Counted from the stretch's first letter, positions 1 through 9,956 are shown. The stretch: 64,000 nucleotides of DNA from Gammaproteobacteria bacterium (GCA_028818225.1 JAPPOG010000008.1:1-64000), one strand, 5' to 3'. Program-made: numbers and translations. The notes: generated by a model not told the origin, from the letters alone.

Positions 1-74
1 ATTGTAAAGACTTTCACTATTTTTACCGATGTTTTGGAATTTTATTCCCGATCAATCAAAGTAAACATTAATGC

Positions 75-103
75 TTGCGAGGCGCTAGTGAATGTTTTAT
101 AAA
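75..103 (+). promoter_or_regulatory. candidate sigma-70 promoter of the HU-like gene
   Basis: A TTGCGA hexamer (75-80) and a TATAAA hexamer (98-103) are separated by exactly 17 bases, which is the optimal spacing for a housekeeping sigma-70 promoter. This would give a leader of roughly 110 nt before the ATG at 221. Called by eye from spacing and consensus only. No other gene is visible in the first 160 bases. Confidence 0.45.
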
Positions 104-220
104 TACACCCCCTGAGTGACTGCACGGAAATAAGTTTCTCATTAAACGTCACTAAAATTTTTGTTGTTTCCCTATCGGGAAGTATTTTCACTAAAACTAT
201 TATTTGGAAAGAGATTGGGC

Positions 221-607
221 ATGGTTGTTAAAAAATCATCTGGGAAAACTACAACTCGTAAAAAAGCGAGTTCTGCTAAAAAGGCGTCAGCAATACAAAA
301 AAAATACACCAAGACTGAAGTTCTGAATGAAATCGCTACGAATACTAATCTAAGCAAGAAAGAAGTTGCTGCCGTTCTGGATGAATTAGCCGTTGTTATC
401 GAACGACATATTAAGAAGCGCGCTGTTGGTGAATTCACCCTGCCAGGCCTTTTAAAAATCAAGTCAGTAGTTAGACCTGCCCGCGCTGCCCGTAAAGGCG
501 TACCCAATCCTTTCCGTCCTGGCGAGCTAATGGATATCCCGCGCAAACCAGCGACCACTCGCGTCAAGGTATTGCCATTGAAAAAACTTAAAGAGTTTGC
601 GCTGTAA
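221..607 (+). CDS. HU-family histone-like DNA-binding protein with basic N-terminal tail
   Basis: The predicted 128-residue protein has an HU/IHF core from about residue 28 to the end, including the segment GEFTLPGLLKIK and the Pro/Arg-rich DNA-binding arm (RPARAARKGVPNPFRPGE). Ahead of it lies a tail of about 25 residues made almost only of Lys, Ser, Thr and Ala, absent from classical HU of about 90 residues. Such proteins bend or compact DNA as dimers in the nucleoid. I chose the ATG at 221 because GGAAAGAGA lies just upstream; an in-frame TTG at 161 would add 20 residues without a ribosome-binding site. The gene is a single unit with its own promoter candidate and a strong terminator. The exact paralogue (HU versus HU-like) cannot be fixed from sequence. 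Confidence 0.85.
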   Translation: MVVKKSSGKTTTRKKASSAKKASAIQKKYTKTEVLNEIATNTNLSKKEVAAVLDELAVVIERHIKKRAVGEFTLPGLLKIKSVVRPARAARKGVPNPFRPGELMDIPRKPATTRVKVLPLKKLKEFAL

Positions 608-660
608 CGAATCAATGTGACGAGAACACTCGTGCATTAATGTAGTTCAGTTGTTAAATT

Positions 661-692
661 AGAAAGGCAGCCTGAGGCTGCCTTTCTTTTTC
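661..692 (+). terminator. intrinsic terminator after the HU-like gene
   Basis: A perfect 12-bp stem (AGAAAGGCAGCC / GGCTGCCTTTCT) with a 3-base TGA loop is followed by a T-run. It ends transcription of the HU-like gene just ahead of proS. Confidence 0.9.
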
Positions 693-721
693 CCTAATAG
701 TTTGTATTCGGAAATTACGGA

Positions 722-2467
722 ATGCGTGCAAGCCAATACCTACTTGCTACTGTCAAAGAGACACCAGCCGATGCTGAAATAATCAGCCACCAGCTAATGG
801 TGCGCGCCGGTTTAATCAGGAAACTTGCCAGTGGACTTTATAGCTGGCTACCCCTGGGATTTCGGGTTCTGCATAAAGTTACCCATATCGTGCGGGATGA
901 AATGAACAAATCTGGCGCCATGGAAGTTGTTATGCCTGTGGTGCAACCTTCTGAATTGTGGGAAGAATCCGGTCGCTGGCAAGGGATGGGACCGGAGCTT
1001 TTGCGCTTCCAGGATCGGCACGAACGTGATTTCTGCCTGGGGCCTACTCACGAAGAAGTTATAACCGATATCGTGCGCAGTGAATTAAGTAGCTACAAGC
1101 AATTGCCAGCAAATCTTTATCAAATTCAAACCAAGTTTCGTGATGAGCGTCGTCCCCGTTTCGGTATCATGCGCGCGCGCGAATTTGTCATGAAGGATGC
1201 TTATTCTTTTCATATCGATGAAGCATCATTGCAAGAGACTTATCAGGTCATGCATCAGACCTATTGCAATATTTTTAGCCGCCTCGGTTTGGATTTCCGG
1301 CCAGTCATCGCCGACTCGGGAAATATTGGAGGCAGCACTTCCCATGAGTTTCACGTGCTGGCCGAATCCGGAGAGGATGAAATCGTATTCAGTAGCGCTA
1401 GCGATTATGCCGCCAATCTGGAATTAGCCGAAGGCAGGCTGGCGCAGCCAAATCCGGATGAAGAAATGCTTGCCGCCCGGGAAATAGATACCGGTGAGGC
1501 CAAAACCATTGAGGCAGTCGCGTCCCTGTTGAACATTACACCAACACAGATGGTGAAAACTCTTCTGGTGCATGCCTGCGATAAAGAAGAAAACATCAGC
1601 GATAACCTGGTGGCATTAGTGCTTCGGGGTGATCAGGAACTCAATGAGACCAAGGTACAAAAGATTAATGGCATCTCCTCACCTCTGGTTTTCGCCGATG
1701 ACGAGCTTATCGAAAAAACAGTTGGCTGCCCTCCTGGAACTATCGGACCCCAGGGCTTAAGTCTTCGTGTCATAGCAGATCATAGTGTCACTGATCTTAA
1801 AAATTTTACCTGCGGTGCAAATGTGGCTGGCAAACATATTGTGAATCAGAACTGGTCAGAACAATGTCAATACAGTGAAACGGCTGATATAAGAAAAATC
1901 CAGGAAGGTGATTTAAGCCCGGACGGGAATGGAACCCTCTCCATTAAGCGCGGTATCGAAGTCGGACATATCTTCCAACTCGGCAAGAAATACAGCGCAG
2001 CGCTTAAAGCAACCGTACTGGACGAAAATGGTAAGGCCGTTGTAATGCCCATGGGATGTTACGGCATTGGGGTGACCCGCATAGTTGCAGCCTGCATTGA
2101 GCAGAGTCACGATGAGAGAGGTATCATCTGGCCTGAAAATATTACCCCTTTCCATCTTATTATTACCCAAATCGATGCGCATAAATCCGATCAGGTGCAG
2201 GAGTTTTCTGAGGCGATTTATGCCAAGGCGCAAGCACTGGGCATGGAAGTATTGCTGGATGACAGAGATAAAAAAACCAGTCCCGGCGTGAAATTCGCAG
2301 AATCGGAACTCATCGGCATTCCTCACCGGGTAGTGGTCTCTCCCCGCTCACTGGCCGATGGCGTGGTGGAATATACCAATCGCGGCACGGGCGAGAAGCA
2401 AGCCATCGCAAAAGAAGGTGTTATGGAATTCCTGGCGGGCACCATTAATATCCACGCCGGCGATTAA
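722..2467 (+). CDS. proS: prolyl-tRNA synthetase
   Basis: ProS charges tRNA-Pro with proline in the cytoplasm. The 581-residue protein has the bacterial-type class II layout: the N-terminal catalytic segment with [19 protein letters not shown] at the start and [14 protein letters not shown] near residues 150-163, the inserted editing domain (about residues 230-400) that clears mischarged Ala-tRNA-Pro, motif 3 with [10 protein letters not shown] near residue 450, and the C-terminal anticodon-binding domain. Length is close to the E. coli enzyme (572). Its stop overlaps the stop of the opposing acylphosphatase gene by 4 bases. The same neighbourhood occurs in Pseudomonas. Confidence 0.97.
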   Translation: MRASQYLLATVKETPADAEIISHQLMVRAGLIRKLASGLYSWLPLGFRVLHKVTHIVRDEMNKSGAMEVVMPVVQPSELWEESGRWQGMGPELLRFQDRHERDFCLGPTHEEVITDIVRSELSSYKQLPANLYQIQTKFRDERRPRFGIMRAREFVMKDAYSFHIDEASLQETYQVMHQTYCNIFSRLGLDFRPVIADSGNIGGSTSHEFHVLAESGEDEIVFSSASDYAANLELAEGRLAQPNPDEEMLAAREIDTGEAKTIEAVASLLNITPTQMVKTLLVHACDKEENISDNLVALVLRGDQELNETKVQKINGISSPLVFADDELIEKTVGCPPGTIGPQGLSLRVIADHSVTDLKNFTCGANVAGKHIVNQNWSEQCQYSETADIRKIQEGDLSPDGNGTLSIKRGIEVGHIFQLGKKYSAALKATVLDENGKAVVMPMGCYGIGVTRIVAACIEQSHDERGIIWPENITPFHLIITQIDAHKSDQVQEFSEAIYAKAQALGMEVLLDDRDKKTSPGVKFAESELIGIPHRVVVSPRSLADGVVEYTNRGTGEKQAIAKEGVMEFLAGTINIHAGD

Positions 2468-2745
2468 TATCGAATCTCGAAATCGTCCATATCCGGATTC
2501 TCACAATAATCCAGTTCAACCGCATCGACTCGTGCTAACTCAGGCCCTTCCCCTAGCCAATCTCGCATCACGCTGAGACTCTTTTCTTCACCACAGATCA
2601 ACACCTCAACATGACCATCAACGGTATTACGACACCAACCGGTTAATCCTAGCTGTTTCGCCATACGTTGTGTTTCGGCTCTAAAGAAGACGCCCTGCAC
2701 TCTACCTTTTATTAATCCTGTTAGCGTTTGCACAAATTGATCCAT
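2464..2745 (-). CDS. acyP: acylphosphatase
   Basis: A 93-residue protein of the usual size for acylphosphatase, which hydrolyses acyl-phosphates such as carbamoyl-phosphate. The family signature is present: [17 protein letters not shown] carries the phosphate-binding loop and the catalytic Arg, and [16 protein letters not shown] carries the catalytic Asn with the strand that follows. It is convergent with proS and shares 4 bp with its end. Its start is 84 bp from the divergent yihY gene, so the two probably share a promoter region. Confidence 0.93.
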   Translation of the reverse strand: MDQFVQTLTGLIKGRVQGVFFRAETQRMAKQLGLTGWCRNTVDGHVEVLICGEEKSLSVMRDWLGEGPELARVDAVELDYCENPDMDDFEIRY

Positions 2746-2829
2746 GTCTCACTCAGTTGAGGCATAAATTTCGTCACAGCGCTGATTCAGCTATCTTATA
2801 CTGTCGAATTCCTTGTAATCCGAGTTTCC

Positions 2830-4158
2830 ATGTCACAGCAGCTAAGTCGCATTCAACAATTTATCCGAGAACTGCGCGAAAACTTGACTACCTGGCTCTG
2901 GTCTAAAGATCTGCAAGCCAGCCCATTGCCGCAACGTTTTCTGGTCAGATGCAGTCAAATCTGCATTGCGGTCGTGCGAGATCTGTTTCAGGGCCAGCTG
3001 TCGCTGCGCGCAATGAGCCTGGTCTTTACCACGGTAATTGGTTTTTTTCCTCTACTCGCCCTCACTTTCGCAGTTCTCAAAAGCCTCGGGGTTCACAATG
3101 CCATGGAGCCGACACTGCTGGCTCTGCTACAACCGCTGGGCGAGCGTGCCAATGAGCTCACTAGCGACGTTTTATCCTATGTCGACAACCTGCAGGTAGA
3201 GTTAATCGGGATTACCAGTGTCGGCATTCTCATTTACATCGTGCTGGACATGATGTTGAAGATCGAATCCTCATTTAATTACATCTGGGCAGTTAAACAA
3301 GGTCGATCATGGTCCAGCCGGGTCAGCGAATACCTGTTTGCAGTCATTGTTAGCCCACTGCTGCTGTTCCTTTCCATAAGTATTACGTCCTATGTTAATA
3401 CCAATTTTTTCGAAAGATTCCTGGAAGGGTTGATCTATGGCGGGGTTTTGCTGGAATTGAGCGCACTGGTTGCGCCAATTCTTTTAATGTCACTCGCCTT
3501 CGCCTTTGCCTACAGTTTTTTACCTAACACCAAGGTGCAGTTTAGCTCTGCCTTCATTGGCGGTTTCGTAACTACCCTTATCTGGAAACTTATGGGCTCA
3601 GTATTCCAGGGGTTCTTCGTCACATCTGCCCGCGAATCAATCTACCTGGCATTTGCCACACCAATAGCCACCATATTTTTCATTTATATAGGTTGGCTTG
3701 TAGCATTAGTGGGCAGCAATATCGCGTTCTATCACCAGAATCCGGGAAAAACCCGGACTGGAAGAGAAAAGCTAAGTCTCAGTATCTCGCAACAGGAACA
3801 GCTTGGCCTGGCTATAGCAATGACAATAATTCGACGCTTTTCTGCAGGAGAGGAACCTTTAACCCAGGATCAACTCGCCGCCGAATTACATTGTTCCGGT
3901 CTGGCGGTTGAGAACGCGTTGGGTAATCTGCAACAAATTGATCTCATCAGGACAACCAGTGACAATCCTGCCCGCTATTTGCCGACCCGCACAGTAGCTG
4001 ATTGCACAATCGTGGAAATCTGGCAGGCACTCAGAAAGCTCAATAGCGACGAATTTGATCAACTCGGCGACCCTTTAAATCTGGATTTGATCCACAGCTT
4101 CCAATCTGAGTTAGAATTAACAGTCAGTCGCGAACTTGGCGCCAAGAAATTTGTTTAG
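2830..4158 (+). CDS. YihY/BrkB family inner-membrane protein
   Basis: A 442-residue protein whose central part (about residues 60-310) has six or so hydrophobic segments, with the family stretch LSLRAMSLVFTTVIGFFPLL and a conserved GSVFQGFFVTSARESIYLAFATP-type region further on. The C-terminal 130 residues are soluble and look like a winged-helix segment (QLAAELHCSGLAVENALGNL). The family was once mislabelled ribonuclease BN; its true role is unknown. It heads a likely co-directional run with the ArsC-like, wrbA and DUF2069 genes, spaced 5-30 bp apart, an order shared with Pseudomonas. Confidence 0.88.
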   Translation: MSQQLSRIQQFIRELRENLTTWLWSKDLQASPLPQRFLVRCSQICIAVVRDLFQGQLSLRAMSLVFTTVIGFFPLLALTFAVLKSLGVHNAMEPTLLALLQPLGERANELTSDVLSYVDNLQVELIGITSVGILIYIVLDMMLKIESSFNYIWAVKQGRSWSSRVSEYLFAVIVSPLLLFLSISITSYVNTNFFERFLEGLIYGGVLLELSALVAPILLMSLAFAFAYSFLPNTKVQFSSAFIGGFVTTLIWKLMGSVFQGFFVTSARESIYLAFATPIATIFFIYIGWLVALVGSNIAFYHQNPGKTRTGREKLSLSISQQEQLGLAIAMTIIRRFSAGEEPLTQDQLAAELHCSGLAVENALGNLQQIDLIRTTSDNPARYLPTRTVADCTIVEIWQALRKLNSDEFDQLGDPLNLDLIHSFQSELELTVSRELGAKKFV

Positions 4159-4185
4159 CCTTCACCCTTGCCAGCAGGAAAAGCT

Positions 4186-4548
4186 ATGGATCCGATAAAA
4201 ATTTACCACAATCCCCGTTGTTCGAAATCCAGAGCGACCCTGGCCTTACTCGAAGAAAATGATATCAATCCTGAAATTGTCTATTACCTCGAAACTCCAC
4301 CCAGTAGCGAAGAACTGACAGAGCTGCTGACAAAACTTGGCATCGGTATTAAAAACATTATTCGCACCAGTGAACCGGAATATGGTGAGCTGGGGCTTGA
4401 TGATGAGAGCCTGAGCGAACCCATAGTATTTGACATAGTTTGCAAACACCCAAAACTTATCCAGCGCCCGATTGTAGTCAAAGGTGAAAAGGCCATACTG
4501 GGCAGGCCGCCTGAAAACGTATTCAATCTGCTAAATGATGGGGGATAG
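4186..4548 (+). CDS. ArsC-family reductase (YfgD-like, glutaredoxin-dependent arsenate reductase family)
   Basis: A 120-residue thioredoxin-fold protein with the ArsC-family N-terminus HNPRCSKSRATL; Cys12 sits in the CSKSR motif that serves as the catalytic cysteine in arsenate reductases. The middle segment (residues 35-65) and the RPIVVKGEKAILGRPPENV segment near the C-terminus are typical of the YfgD branch, whose real substrate is not settled. The ATG at 4186 is preferred over an in-frame TTG at 4168 because AGGAAA precedes it. It sits 5 bp ahead of wrbA. No arsB or arsR lies nearby, so an arsenic-resistance role is uncertain. Confidence 0.85.
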   Translation: MDPIKIYHNPRCSKSRATLALLEENDINPEIVYYLETPPSSEELTELLTKLGIGIKNIIRTSEPEYGELGLDDESLSEPIVFDIVCKHPKLIQRPIVVKGEKAILGRPPENVFNLLNDGG

Positions 4549-4553
4549 CGCCG

Positions 4554-5156
4554 ATGTCTCTTCCCTATGTTCTGGTTCTTTTCTACAGTCGTTATGGTGC
4601 GACGGAAAAAATGGCTCAATTAATCGGACGGGGCATTGAGGATATTGAGGGGATAGAAGCCCGGCTTAGAACCGTCGCGCCGGTTTCGCCAGATACGGAG
4701 GCGACGGCCCCGGCGGTACCCGCGAGTGGCGCGGTTTACTGCAATGAAGATGATTTGAGAAATTGTTGTGGCCTGGTTCTCGGCAGCCCGACACGCTTCG
4801 GCAACATGGCCGCACCACTAAAATATTTTATTGACGGCACTGGAGCACTGTGGGCATCAGGCGCACTGATCAACAAGCCTGTAGGTACTTTTACTTCCTC
4901 TTCTTCTCTCCATGGTGGGCAGGAATCTACTCTGCTGACCATGGCAATTCCCATGCTTCATCATGGCATGGTGTATTGCGGTATTCCCTATTCAGAAAGT
5001 GGATTGAACCACACAGAGACCGGCGGCACTCCCTATGGAGCCAGTCACTTAGCTGGCAGCGAGCATAGTAATGAGATCAGTGCCCATGAAAGTGAACTCT
5101 GTATAGCCCTGGGCAAACGAATTGCCAACCTCAGCCTGAAACTATTGGCCGAATGA
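4554..5156 (+). CDS. wrbA: NAD(P)H:quinone oxidoreductase, WrbA family
   Basis: A 200-residue flavodoxin-like protein that, in this family, reduces quinones by two electrons using FMN and NAD(P)H and so limits semiquinone formation. The FMN phosphate-binding loop is YSRYGATEKMAQ (residues 11-22). The segments GSPTRFGNMAAPLKYFIDGT and FTSSSSLHGGQE are diagnostic of WrbA. Length matches the family. Its stop overlaps the start of the following DUF2069 gene by 4 bp, so the two are translationally coupled. Confidence 0.93.
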   Translation: MSLPYVLVLFYSRYGATEKMAQLIGRGIEDIEGIEARLRTVAPVSPDTEATAPAVPASGAVYCNEDDLRNCCGLVLGSPTRFGNMAAPLKYFIDGTGALWASGALINKPVGTFTSSSSLHGGQESTLLTMAIPMLHHGMVYCGIPYSESGLNHTETGGTPYGASHLAGSEHSNEISAHESELCIALGKRIANLSLKLLAE

Positions 5157-5530
5157 ATTCTGCACAACAGCAAGCCCACGATGCGGTTGCGGGTTATCGT
5201 TTAGTAGCACTGTGTTGTTTTTATGGGTTAATACTCTATTTCGGATTCAGCACCTATCAGGCACTGTCTGCAATCAGCCTCAGTAGTTTACTTATCTGGC
5301 TCATACAAATACTGCCCCTGGTATTATTCGCCCCTGGATTGCACCGCACTATACTGCGCTCAAACATTTGGCTGAGCTTTATCGTATTGCTTTACTTCAC
5401 CCATGGCGTATTGGTTGCATTTGATACTGCGAGAACTGTGCTGGGTTTAATTGAAATCAGCCTGTGCACTGGTTTGTTTTGCTCTTTAGTGCTGCAAATT
5501 AGAAAACTGCAAAATTTAGCCAGGCAATAA
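5153..5530 (+). CDS. DUF2069 small inner-membrane protein
   Basis: A 125-residue protein with four hydrophobic segments (about residues 18-38, 42-62, 75-95 and 100-118), agreeing with the DUF2069 family found at this position beside wrbA and hda in Pseudomonas relatives. Function unknown. It overlaps wrbA by ATGA and converges on hda, ending at the base before the hda stop codon. Confidence 0.8.
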   Translation: MNSAQQQAHDAVAGYRLVALCCFYGLILYFGFSTYQALSAISLSSLLIWLIQILPLVLFAPGLHRTILRSNIWLSFIVLLYFTHGVLVAFDTARTVLGLIEISLCTGLFCSLVLQIRKLQNLARQ

Positions 5531-6223
5531 TTACCAGCCCATAGTTTCTTTAACCAGCGGAATAGTAAGCCTGCGCTGTTCTGCCAGGGAAACCTGATCC
5601 AGCTTGTTGAGCAAGCCCATTAATTGATCGATGCTGCGGTTCGATCGTCGGTAGATAAATTCGGCAGTCGCAGCATTGAGTTCCATGCCTCTTCGTTTTG
5701 CCCTGAAAATCAAAGCATCTATGGATTGCTTGTCATTCATCGTAGCAATTCTGAATACTGGAATGGATTGCAACCTCGAACGCAAATCTCTTAAGGTGAT
5801 ACCTAATTCCTGTGGCGAACAGTCCGCTGAAAATACAATCCTAGAATGGTTTTGTTTGGCCTCATTAAAGAAATCAAACAGCGCGATTTCCCAATCGGTA
5901 TTACCGGAGATTGCATGCACATCATCGATGCAAATGATATTCAGCGTGCTTAGTCCTTCCAGTATTGCTGTGGAATAATTTTCATAATCGGCGAGTGGGA
6001 TATAGATTGCCGGCTGAACGGCTTCTGCTTCTCTGTGACACAAGGACTGCAATAGGTGTGTGCGACCTGAGCCGGGAGACCCCCAAAGATAGAGCATGGA
6101 GAAATCGCTTTGCAGTTCTGTCAGTAAGGGATTATTTCCTTCTATCAAGAAAAAATTTTCGAATTTCGCTTCATCATCCAGATTGACACCTAGCGTTAGC
6201 TGAATCGGTTCATCATCGCTCAT
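5531..6223 (-). CDS. hda: DnaA regulatory inactivator Hda
   Basis: A 230-residue AAA+ protein resembling DnaA domain III. Hda, with the DNA-loaded beta clamp, stimulates ATP hydrolysis by DnaA and prevents re-initiation of replication. An N-terminal clamp-binding peptide is visible (QLTLGV, residues 8-13), followed by the P-loop GSPGSGRT (residues 48-55, with Arg where classical Walker A has Lys, as in other Hda proteins) and a Walker B IICIDDVHAI. Located 3 bp downstream of the DUF2066 gene, as in Pseudomonas, so probably in one transcript with it. Confidence 0.93.
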   Translation of the reverse strand: MSDDEPIQLTLGVNLDDEAKFENFFLIEGNNPLLTELQSDFSMLYLWGSPGSGRTHLLQSLCHREAEAVQPAIYIPLADYENYSTAILEGLSTLNIICIDDVHAISGNTDWEIALFDFFNEAKQNHSRIVFSADCSPQELGITLRDLRSRLQSIPVFRIATMNDKQSIDALIFRAKRRGMELNAATAEFIYRRSNRSIDQLMGLLNKLDQVSLAEQRRLTIPLVKETMGW

Positions 6224-6226
6224 ACA

Positions 6227-7390
6227 TTAACGAGTCCAGCGATAATGAAGTACGCCGCGGGATCCTGCCTGGGAGCTTTGAATCGGCAGTAAATCCCTAT
6301 CCAGGGCAATAAGCTCAAATAATTGATCTGAATTTCCCGCCAGACCTAGCTCCAGCTCCAGCCGCTCTCCATCGAGTGCTGCCGTGCTTACACTCTCTAC
6401 CAGTCCCAGGCCACTGACATAACTTAGTAACGCAGAATAGGCACTCAAATCGCCGATTCCCTCAACCCGCAGACGCACTACCTGCTGGGTGGAGGCCTCT
6501 GGCACGATAGCAAAATAGCTGGCCAGTTGATTGGTAATTCTATCGAGCGGAGCATGGAGATAAGCGTTTAGATCCTGATCGAAGCCATCAAACACTTCAG
6601 CCTCGCCCTGAAAAATAAATTGCCATAGCCCAACCAAGTCATTGCTGGCGGTAAAGTGAAGTCGGCCAGTCAGTATACTGTCGGCCCCGTAGCGCTCACT
6701 GGCTGCTATTATCGACGCTTCCTCCAAAGCCCAAACTGCATTTTCGGAAAGGTTGCGCCTATCCTCAAAATCCAGCACAGGAAAGATGATTGGAATCGCT
6801 CGTTGCGCTGCAAAGTCCTGCATGTATTCGACAATCTGGGGATTACTTTCTCGCGTCAGCATGGTCCGCTCACCCTCGGCATTTTGCAGTACCATCCAGA
6901 CCAGCACGCTGGGTCTATTGCTATTCCACACCGGAACATTTGCGTTAGCGAGCAAATCATCAATCAGGGAAGCCGCAAAATTCACTTCGATAAAACGCCG
7001 CTCTACCATCGGCGCTAACAAACTCTGGTCTGAAGCTCCGACAGAATTTGGCGGCACAGGTAATTCCACCATTTCGCTGCTATAACTAATTGCTTCCACA
7101 TAACTCTGCGCGTTACTCAATGCATCTGCCACACTGGGATGCTCCAACCAGCGATGCTCACCAGTCACTTTCAATATGACTGCCTCCAGTGCCTCGCGAA
7201 AGGCCCGGTTTCTCTCTGCATCACTTTCGTTATTTACCGCAACCCGGTGATCATATAACCCTGTTACTTGCAGCGCGCTTGCAAACGGCGAGCAGAACGC
7301 TATTAGCAGGGAAAGCAGAATGCCAGGATAGGATCTGGGTTTAGCACTACACATGTGCAGGATTTTACTGTAAATCACGCAGCGTCGCAT
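6227..7390 (-). CDS. DUF2066 secreted/periplasmic protein
   Basis: A 387-residue protein with an N-terminal signal sequence (hydrophobic ILLSLLIAF, then ASA and a likely cleavage before LQVTGLYDHRV) and a mature region with the conserved family opening RNRAFREALEAVILKVTGE. The family is unstudied. The ATG at 7390 is the longest option; a second ATG at 7354 would place the signal peptide in a more normal position, and neither has a clear ribosome-binding site. It is divergent from purM over about 100 bp and runs directly into hda. Confidence 0.8.
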   Translation of the reverse strand: MRRCVIYSKILHMCSAKPRSYPGILLSLLIAFCSPFASALQVTGLYDHRVAVNNESDAERNRAFREALEAVILKVTGEHRWLEHPSVADALSNAQSYVEAISYSSEMVELPVPPNSVGASDQSLLAPMVERRFIEVNFAASLIDDLLANANVPVWNSNRPSVLVWMVLQNAEGERTMLTRESNPQIVEYMQDFAAQRAIPIIFPVLDFEDRRNLSENAVWALEEASIIAASERYGADSILTGRLHFTASNDLVGLWQFIFQGEAEVFDGFDQDLNAYLHAPLDRITNQLASYFAIVPEASTQQVVRLRVEGIGDLSAYSALLSYVSGLGLVESVSTAALDGERLELELGLAGNSDQLFELIALDRDLLPIQSSQAGSRGVLHYRWTR

Positions 7391-7492
7391 AAATAAAGGA
7401 TTTCACTAAGATAGTCACTGACTCCGACGGCGCTTCTTGCTACACTTGCCGCCTGTTTTAGAGGCTGAATTTCTAGCAGGCAGAATCCACGA

Positions 7493-8557
7493 ATGACCCA
7501 CAATGACGACCCGAATGATTCGGAAAAAATCGAATCGATCAGTTATCGGGACGCCGGTGTCGACATCGATGCGGGAAACGCATTGGTCGACGCAATCAAA
7601 GATGTCACCAAACGCACTTTTCGTCCCGAGGTTTTATCGGATCTGGGAGGATTCGGCGCGCTGTGTGAAATCCCCCAGAAATATAAACATCCCATATTGG
7701 TATCAGCCACCGACGGTGTTGGCACGAAATTAAAACTGGCCATGCAACTTAACAAGCATGACACGATTGGTATCGATCTGGTTGCCATGTGTGTGAATGA
7801 TTTAATCGTTTGTGGTGCCGAGCCCTTATTTTTTCTCGACTATTACGCCACCGGCGGACTTAATGTTACTACGGCTAAAGCAGTGGTGACGGGCATCGGA
7901 GCAGGCTGTGAGATAGCTGGCTGCGCACTTATCGGTGGTGAAACAGCAGAAATGCCCGGCATGTATTCCGGCGAAGACTATGATGTAGCTGGATTTGCCG
8001 TTGGCGTGGTGGAGAAGTCTGAAATTATTGATCAATCCAGAGTCACTATTGGCAACACGCTCATTGGCTTAAAGTCATCCGGACCCCATTCGAACGGTTA
8101 TTCACTGATCCGTAAAGTCATCGAGGTCAGCAATGCCGATCTGTCTACTCCATTTGGCAACAGCAATCTTGGCGAAACATTACTCACCCCAACCACGATC
8201 TATGTCAAAACATTGCAGGCCTTATCCGCTAAGGTGCAGATTAATGCGCTTGCCCATATTACCGGTGGCGGACTGATTGAAAATATCCCCCGCGTGTTAC
8301 CGAACTATGCGCAGGCCAGGATTAATGTAAGCAGTTGGCAAAGACCTGCCATATTTGACTGGCTGCAGGAACAGGGCAATATCGAAGAGTCTGAAATGCA
8401 GCGCACATTTAATTGCGGCATTGGTATGGTTGTATGTGTAGCGACAGAAGATACAGATCAGGCGCTCAGCATATTGAATAGCGAAGGTGATTCTGCCCTG
8501 GTAATAGGAGATATCGTCACTCGAGCTGATGGCGAAAAAGCTGTTGCCCTGGTCTAG
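7493..8557 (+). CDS. purM: phosphoribosylformylglycinamidine cyclo-ligase
   Basis: PurM (AIR synthetase) closes the imidazole ring in the fifth step of purine synthesis, using ATP. The 354-residue protein has the PurM N-terminal ATP-binding signature ([13 protein letters not shown] and the glycine-rich [20 protein letters not shown]) and the C-terminal domain beginning near residue 180 with [16 protein letters not shown]. Length is normal. It is followed 11 bp later by purN, the usual pair. Confidence 0.97.
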   Translation: MTHNDDPNDSEKIESISYRDAGVDIDAGNALVDAIKDVTKRTFRPEVLSDLGGFGALCEIPQKYKHPILVSATDGVGTKLKLAMQLNKHDTIGIDLVAMCVNDLIVCGAEPLFFLDYYATGGLNVTTAKAVVTGIGAGCEIAGCALIGGETAEMPGMYSGEDYDVAGFAVGVVEKSEIIDQSRVTIGNTLIGLKSSGPHSNGYSLIRKVIEVSNADLSTPFGNSNLGETLLTPTTIYVKTLQALSAKVQINALAHITGGGLIENIPRVLPNYAQARINVSSWQRPAIFDWLQEQGNIEESEMQRTFNCGIGMVVCVATEDTDQALSILNSEGDSALVIGDIVTRADGEKAVALV

Positions 8558-8568
8558 CTGGAGAGTAT

Positions 8569-9216
8569 ATGGAAGCAACCCACTGCCATATCGTCGTACT
8601 GATTTCCGGAAACGGATCAAACCTTCAGGCTTTGATTGATTCCAGCCTAGCATCGAATTTCAAGATTGCCGCCGTCATTTCCAACAGGCCCAACGCTTTT
8701 GGCTTGCAAAGAGCTGAACGGGACAATATCCCTACGCGGGTGATTGATCACACAAGCTTCGACTCCAGAGACGCATTCGATTCCGCCCTCGGAGATGCGA
8801 TCGAGGAGTTTAATCCGGAGTTAATAGTACTGGCTGGATTCATGCGCATTCTGGGAAGCGAATTCGTTAATCGCTTCGAAGGCAGAGTACTCAATATTCA
8901 CCCCTCGCTGCTTCCCAAGTATCCCGGCATCAACACGCACCAGCGGGCACTGGATGCCGGCGATGAAGAACATGGCGTATCGGTTCACTTCGTCACCGCC
9001 GATCTCGACGGTGGACCGGTCATAGCCCAGGAAAGGGTCCCGGTACTGAAAGACGACACCGCCGAAATGTTAGCTGCCCGCGTTCTGGAGAAAGAGCACC
9101 TCGTCTATCCGAAGGTGGTTAGCTGGTATGCCAGTGGTCGCCTGGAAATGCAAGAAGGCAATGCGGTATTAGACCACGAGGTATTGCCCCCTACCGGCGT
9201 TATTATTCATCCATGA
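8569..9216 (+). CDS. purN: phosphoribosylglycinamide formyltransferase
   Basis: PurN transfers a formyl group from 10-formyl-tetrahydrofolate to GAR in purine synthesis. The 215-residue protein has the phosphate-binding loop SGNGSNLQALID at the N-terminus and the three catalytic residues of the family: Asn109 and His111 in LNIHPSLLPKYPG, and Asp147 in ADLDGGPVIAQ. It lies directly after purM and overlaps the next gene by 4 bp (ATGA). Confidence 0.97.
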   Translation: MEATHCHIVVLISGNGSNLQALIDSSLASNFKIAAVISNRPNAFGLQRAERDNIPTRVIDHTSFDSRDAFDSALGDAIEEFNPELIVLAGFMRILGSEFVNRFEGRVLNIHPSLLPKYPGINTHQRALDAGDEEHGVSVHFVTADLDGGPVIAQERVPVLKDDTAEMLAARVLEKEHLVYPKVVSWYASGRLEMQEGNAVLDHEVLPPTGVIIHP

Positions 9217-9941
9217 AATTGGCAAAATTGCTGACGGTTTTCATCCCTCTCATCTGGTCATGGAGTGTTACTGGCAATGCCCAAACTATTAATGAATATT
9301 CATTAGACTTCCGGGCCAGCGCTAATGGTATTGCTGCCACGGCGATTCGAAGTCTGGCGCGGACCTCTGCTGACACTTTTGAATTGGCTAATACACTGAC
9401 AGCCAGTCCGGGAGGCCAGGTTATTGCAAAGATCGAACAAGTTTCTACGTTGCAACTGACTGATTCAGCGCTAAGACCTCTTGCTTACCGTTATCAGCAG
9501 TCCGGGCTAAGCCAGGCAATTCAGGCAATTAATTACAACTGGGAAGCAATGCTCGCCATTAGCGCCGATGCTGAAGAAACCTGGACCATAGATTTAAGCA
9601 ATGCAACTTACGATCAGCTAAGCCATCAATTGTTCCTGCGACAAGCGCTAGCCAACAATAGCACTGACTTAAACTTTGCCGTTATCGATGAGGATGAGAT
9701 TGAAATTCATCGCTACCGACTAATCGGCAAAGAAATTGTTGCGACACCGCTTGGCAACTTCAATAGTACAAAAGTGCAACGCATCCGGGATGAAGACGAT
9801 GGCAGAAGCACGGTATTCTGGTTAGCGGATGATTGGGATTACCTGTTAGTTCGCATGGAGCAAATCAATTCAGGGCTGACAATCTTGCTGGAATTGAATA
9901 ATGGAGTACTGTCCGGGGAAGCAATTCGACCACTGGATTAA
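9213..9941 (+). CDS. DUF3108 periplasmic protein
   Basis: A 242-residue protein with a signal peptide (residues 1 to about 23, cleaved after GNA) and the pattern of DUF3108: YSLDFRASANGIAATAIRSL, then a beta-rich domain ending in TVFWLADDWDYLLVRMEQ. Such proteins are predicted periplasmic beta-barrel-like domains of unknown role and often follow purN in gammaproteobacteria. It overlaps purN by 4 bp and converges on fleQ. Confidence 0.8.
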   Translation: MKLAKLLTVFIPLIWSWSVTGNAQTINEYSLDFRASANGIAATAIRSLARTSADTFELANTLTASPGGQVIAKIEQVSTLQLTDSALRPLAYRYQQSGLSQAIQAINYNWEAMLAISADAEETWTIDLSNATYDQLSHQLFLRQALANNSTDLNFAVIDEDEIEIHRYRLIGKEIVATPLGNFNSTKVQRIRDEDDGRSTVFWLADDWDYLLVRMEQINSGLTILLELNNGVLSGEAIRPLD

Positions 9942-9956
9942 AGCCTGGCGTAATAC

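Noticed and set aside
172-615. Minus-strand frame of 147 codons opposite the HU-like gene.
   Set aside because: Exact antisense of a clear HU-family gene; a codon-bias shadow.
4168-4185. TTG start six codons upstream for the ArsC-like protein.
   Set aside because: The ATG at 4186 has a good AGGAAA ribosome-binding site and matches the family's N-terminus.
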